NCBI GenBank assembly: GCA_944990035.1
Contig: CALYLX010000120.1
Coordinates: forward strand, 124,001-188,000
Source of the DNA: Clitopilus passeckerianus
Lineage: Eukaryota > Basidiomycota > Agaricomycetes > Agaricales > Entolomataceae
Reading direction: 5' to 3'
DNA length: 64,000 bases
Made by a program: the position numbers and the translations under genes. Within the stretch, counting starts at the first letter, position 1. Each line of letters opens with the position of its first letter. The notes beneath the pieces were generated by a model that had not been told where the DNA came from, did no database searches, and was given only the letters and a program-made list of their open reading frames with translations. This document shows, one piece after another, positions 61,155 through 64,000 of this stretch.

Positions 61155-64000
61155 ATGTCGTCCTCGCAGGCATCGACGCTGCATCCTCCAAGGTTGGCCA
61201 GTCTTTTCGCTGGGACGCCTAGCGCCCCCGGCACACCAGTGCATTCCATCCAGACAATGCGCAGAAAAGCTGCAGGCCACGGAGGTCCATTGACTAAGAT
61301 TCTAGTTGCCAATCGCGGAGTACGATCTACTAAACACACCTCGCATCGCGCATTATACTAAAGGGAGATCGTCTACTATGTCTAGGAAATCGCTATCCGC
61401 GTCTTCAGAACTGCCCATGAGTTGGCGATGCACACCGTCGCCATCTACTCTTTTGAAGATCGGCTTTCCGCTCATCGTCAGAAGGTTCGAATCTTCAACC
61501 GCCTCCCTCAGTCCGGATTCATCCTGACAATCCTCGATCTTAGTCTGATGAAGCCTACCAAGTTGGAAAGGGATTGACCCCTGTCGCTGCCTATCTTGCT
61601 CAGGACGATATTATTAAGATCGCCCTCGAGCATGGCGTAGATATGATCCATCCGGGGTTAGTATCATTTATCAAAGACATCAAGCACATTGTCCCTAAAA
61701 ATTTGCACCTAGCTACGGCTTCTTGTCCGAAAACGCAGAGTTCGCCCGAAAGGTCGAGCAGGCCGGAATCGCATTCGTCGGACCTACCCCAGAAGTCATC
61801 GATGGATTGGGTGACAAGACCAAGGCAAGGACCCTTGGTGCGTAAAGTAGTTTAGTAAACCTCCGATCGTCGCGCTTACTGGATGTTCAGCCATGAAGGT
61901 CGGCGTCCCAGTTGTTCCCGGTACACCAGGGCCCGTTGGAAACTACACAGAGGGTGCTGCCTTCATCGAGGAGTATGGATTCCCAGGTGAGCATCTGGAC
62001 CACTTCTGCGTAAACCACGCAAAAATCCTGACGATCCCAGTCATTATCAAGGCTGCTATGGGTGGAGGAGGACGCGGCATGCGTGTCGTCCGTGAACAAT
62101 CCGACTTCAAGGACGCATTCGAGCGCGCCGTCAGTGAGGCTAAATCTGCTTTCGGTGATGGCACTGTCTTCATCGAGCGATTCCTCGAGAGACCCCGCCA
62201 CATTGAAGTCCAGCTCTTGGCTGACGCTCAGGGAAATACCATTCACCTCTTCGAGCGCGACTGCTCCGTTCAGAGGAGGCACCAAAAGGTAGTAGAAGTT
62301 GCACCCGCTACACATCTCCCCGAGGAGGTCCGCCAAGCCATTCTTGCAGATGCTATCAAGCTCGCAAAGAGCGTCGGATACAGGAATGCCGGAACCGCTG
62401 AGTTTTTGGTTGACCAAATGGGAAGGCATTACTTCATCGAAATCAACCCGCGTATTCAAGTTGAGCATACTATTACTGGTACGTTCATGTGATTCTACCG
62501 CACGATTATCTCTCACCGATGACCCCACACAGAGGAAATCACCGGCATCGATATTGTCGCCGCTCAGATCCAAATTGCTGCCGGCGCTACTCTTCCTCAG
62601 CTCGGTCTCACTCAAGAAGCCGTCACCAAGCGCGGCTTCGCTATCCAGTGCCGTATCACCACTGAAGATGCTGCCGCAGGATTCCAGCCAGATACTGGAA
62701 AGATCGAGGTCTATCGTAGCGCTGGTGGAAATGGCGTCCGCCTCGACGCCAGCTCTGGCTTTGCTGGTGCTCAAATCACGGTATGGAGTTGATTCAAACA
62801 CCTCGAAAACCAAGCCCTTACAAAATGTGTGTTCACCTAGCCTCACTACGACAGTTTGTTGGTAAAATGTTCCGTCAGTGGGACAACCTATGAAGTTGCC
62901 CGTCGCAAGATGCTCCGCGCCCTCGTTGAGTTCCGTATTCGTGGCGTCAAGACCAACATTCCTTTCCTGTTCCGCCTCCTGACTCACGATGTCTTCGTTG
63001 GAGGAAAGACCTGGACCACAGTTCGTTTTCCCAGCTTCTGAAATTCCAAGTATTTGACTGACTTCTTCCTTCTAGTTCATCGACGATACACCTGATCTCT
63101 TCAAGCTCGTGCAGACCCAGAATCGTGCTCAGAAACTGTTGGCTTACCTCGGCGACCTCGCTGTCAACGGAAGTTCGATCAAGGGCCAAAGCGTACGCCT
63201 TTCATAAACACAGAAATCGGCATCGTTCTGATGATTCGTTTCGCAGGGAGAGCCCGGCCTCAAGACCGACATTGTTATTCCCAAACTCCAGAACCGTGAA
63301 GACCCCAGCGGCCCTCCGCTTGACACCTACGAACCTTGCACAGTCGGCTGGCGTAACATCATCGTTGAGCAAGGCCCGGAAGCATTCGCCAAGGCTGTTC
63401 GTGAATATCCAGGATGTCTTATCATGGACACTACCTGGCGTGATGCCCACCAGTCTCTGCTCGCTACTCGCCTTCGTACCATTGATATGGTCAATATCGC
63501 CAAGGAGACTTCGTATGCTATGGCAAACGCATACAGTCTTGAATGCTGGGGCGGCGCAACTTTCGACGTTGCTATGAGGTTCTTGTACGAAGATCCTTGG
63601 GAGCGCCTGGTACGAATATCTGTTTCTGAACTGGCATAAATACATAATTTTATTCTTTAGAGGAAACTCCGTACTCTCGTCCCCAACATCCCCTTCCAAG
63701 CTTTGGTTCGCGGCGCCAATGGTGTTGGTTACACCAGCTACCCGTAGGTCCTCACATCTGCGAAACCTTTTTCCACTAACCTCTCCAATCAGTGATAACG
63801 CCATCTACGACTTCTCCAAGAAGGCAGTCGAGAATGGCCTCGATATTTTCCGTGTCTTCGACTCCCTCAACTACATCGAGAACGTCTGTGCACCACTGTT
63901 TTGGATCTCCGAGAGACGCTAATGAAGTGCATACAACAGATGAAACTCGGTATCGACGCAGCCAAGAAGGCTGGCGGTGTTGTAGAAGCTGTTGTTTGTT
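61155..64000 (+). CDS. PYC: Pyruvate carboxylase, N-terminal part (cut by window end)
   Basis: This biotin enzyme turns pyruvate, bicarbonate and ATP into oxaloacetate, refilling the TCA cycle; in fungi it is cytosolic. ATG 61155 ([16 protein letters not shown]) has the context CAACCACCATG; an in-frame ATG at 61125 is less likely. The biotin carboxylase domain shows [51 protein letters not shown] (ATP-grasp), [20 protein letters not shown] and [15 protein letters not shown]. The carboxyltransferase domain follows with [19 protein letters not shown] and [20 protein letters not shown], then [14 protein letters not shown] at the window end. The biotin carrier domain lies beyond. About ten short GT-AG introns, for example 61321-61384 and 61487-61545. 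Non-standard splice joins were not needed. Confidence 0.95.

Noticed and set aside
61480..61500. GGTTCGAATC word resembling a tRNA T-loop
   Set aside because: It lies at the 5' edge of a clear intron of pyruvate carboxylase, and no matching acceptor or anticodon stem can be drawn around it.
61887..62987. Open frame of 366 codons on the minus strand within pyruvate carboxylase
   Set aside because: It is the antisense shadow of a strongly conserved coding region, has no recognisable domain and crosses the introns of the sense gene.
1..64000. CRISPR arrays, operons, bacterial-type ribosome binding sites
   Set aside because: None were seen; introns and gene families show fungal nuclear DNA, where these are not expected.

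Overview
This window is nuclear DNA from a fungus, most likely an agaricomycete basidiomycete. The evidence is the intron-rich conserved genes (introns about 45-60 bp, GT-AG), the fungal gene set, Tad1-type LINEs with RNase H, and many Tc1/mariner, pogo and chromovirus elements. It divides into a transposable-element (TE) nest (1 to about 48.0 kb) and a block of conserved housekeeping genes (about 48.6 to 64 kb).

1-34.7 kb is built mainly from one LINE family, called LINE-A here: ORF1 with CCHC knuckles; ORF2 with APE endonuclease (EN), reverse transcriptase (RT), RNase H and a C-terminal zinc motif; and a GC hairpin before the poly(A). Copies A1-A9 lie in both orientations and inside one another. 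A4 (6712-13626) is full length, has both ORFs open and has a 14-bp target-site duplication. It splits a minus-strand copy, A3. The junction on the left of A4 recurs in inverted form at 17.2 kb, as part of a near-identical inverted repeat of about 1.28 kb with a spacer of about 10.4 kb. A second family, LINE-B (21089-25560, minus), is interrupted by A8, which has a 15-bp target-site duplication. Copy A9 (minus, 25.6-34.7 kb) is split by Tc1-like element T2 (26249-27866) and by a 5.3-kb pogo-type element P (28425-33712). P itself contains two Tc1-like copies.

34.7-48.0 kb holds Tc1-like T3 with an intact T4 nested in it, a Tc1 remnant (T5), a decayed Ty3/Gypsy chromovirus (39.3-44.5 kb), a truncated T6 and a lone T7 end. 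The chromovirus carries a 698-bp TA-flanked inverted-repeat insert and a 157-bp solo-LTR-like insert with a 5-bp duplication. All the Tc1-like families, though diverged, share terminal blocks of about 200-211 bp. Each block is bounded by an inverted pair of the same motif of about 13-20 bp.

48.6-64 kb: a DUF1640/CCDC90-type mitochondrial protein (minus); a Rho3-type GTPase (plus); clathrin heavy chain (minus); a PQ-loop protein of the SLC66A2/Any1 type (minus); a Golgi GDP-mannose transporter Vrg4/Gmt1 (plus); and pyruvate carboxylase (plus, cut by the window end). Rho3, clathrin, the PQ-loop protein and the GDP-mannose transporter all relate to polarised secretion, membrane traffic or Golgi glycosylation. 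They appear to be individually transcribed genes with short shared promoters, not an operon-like unit.
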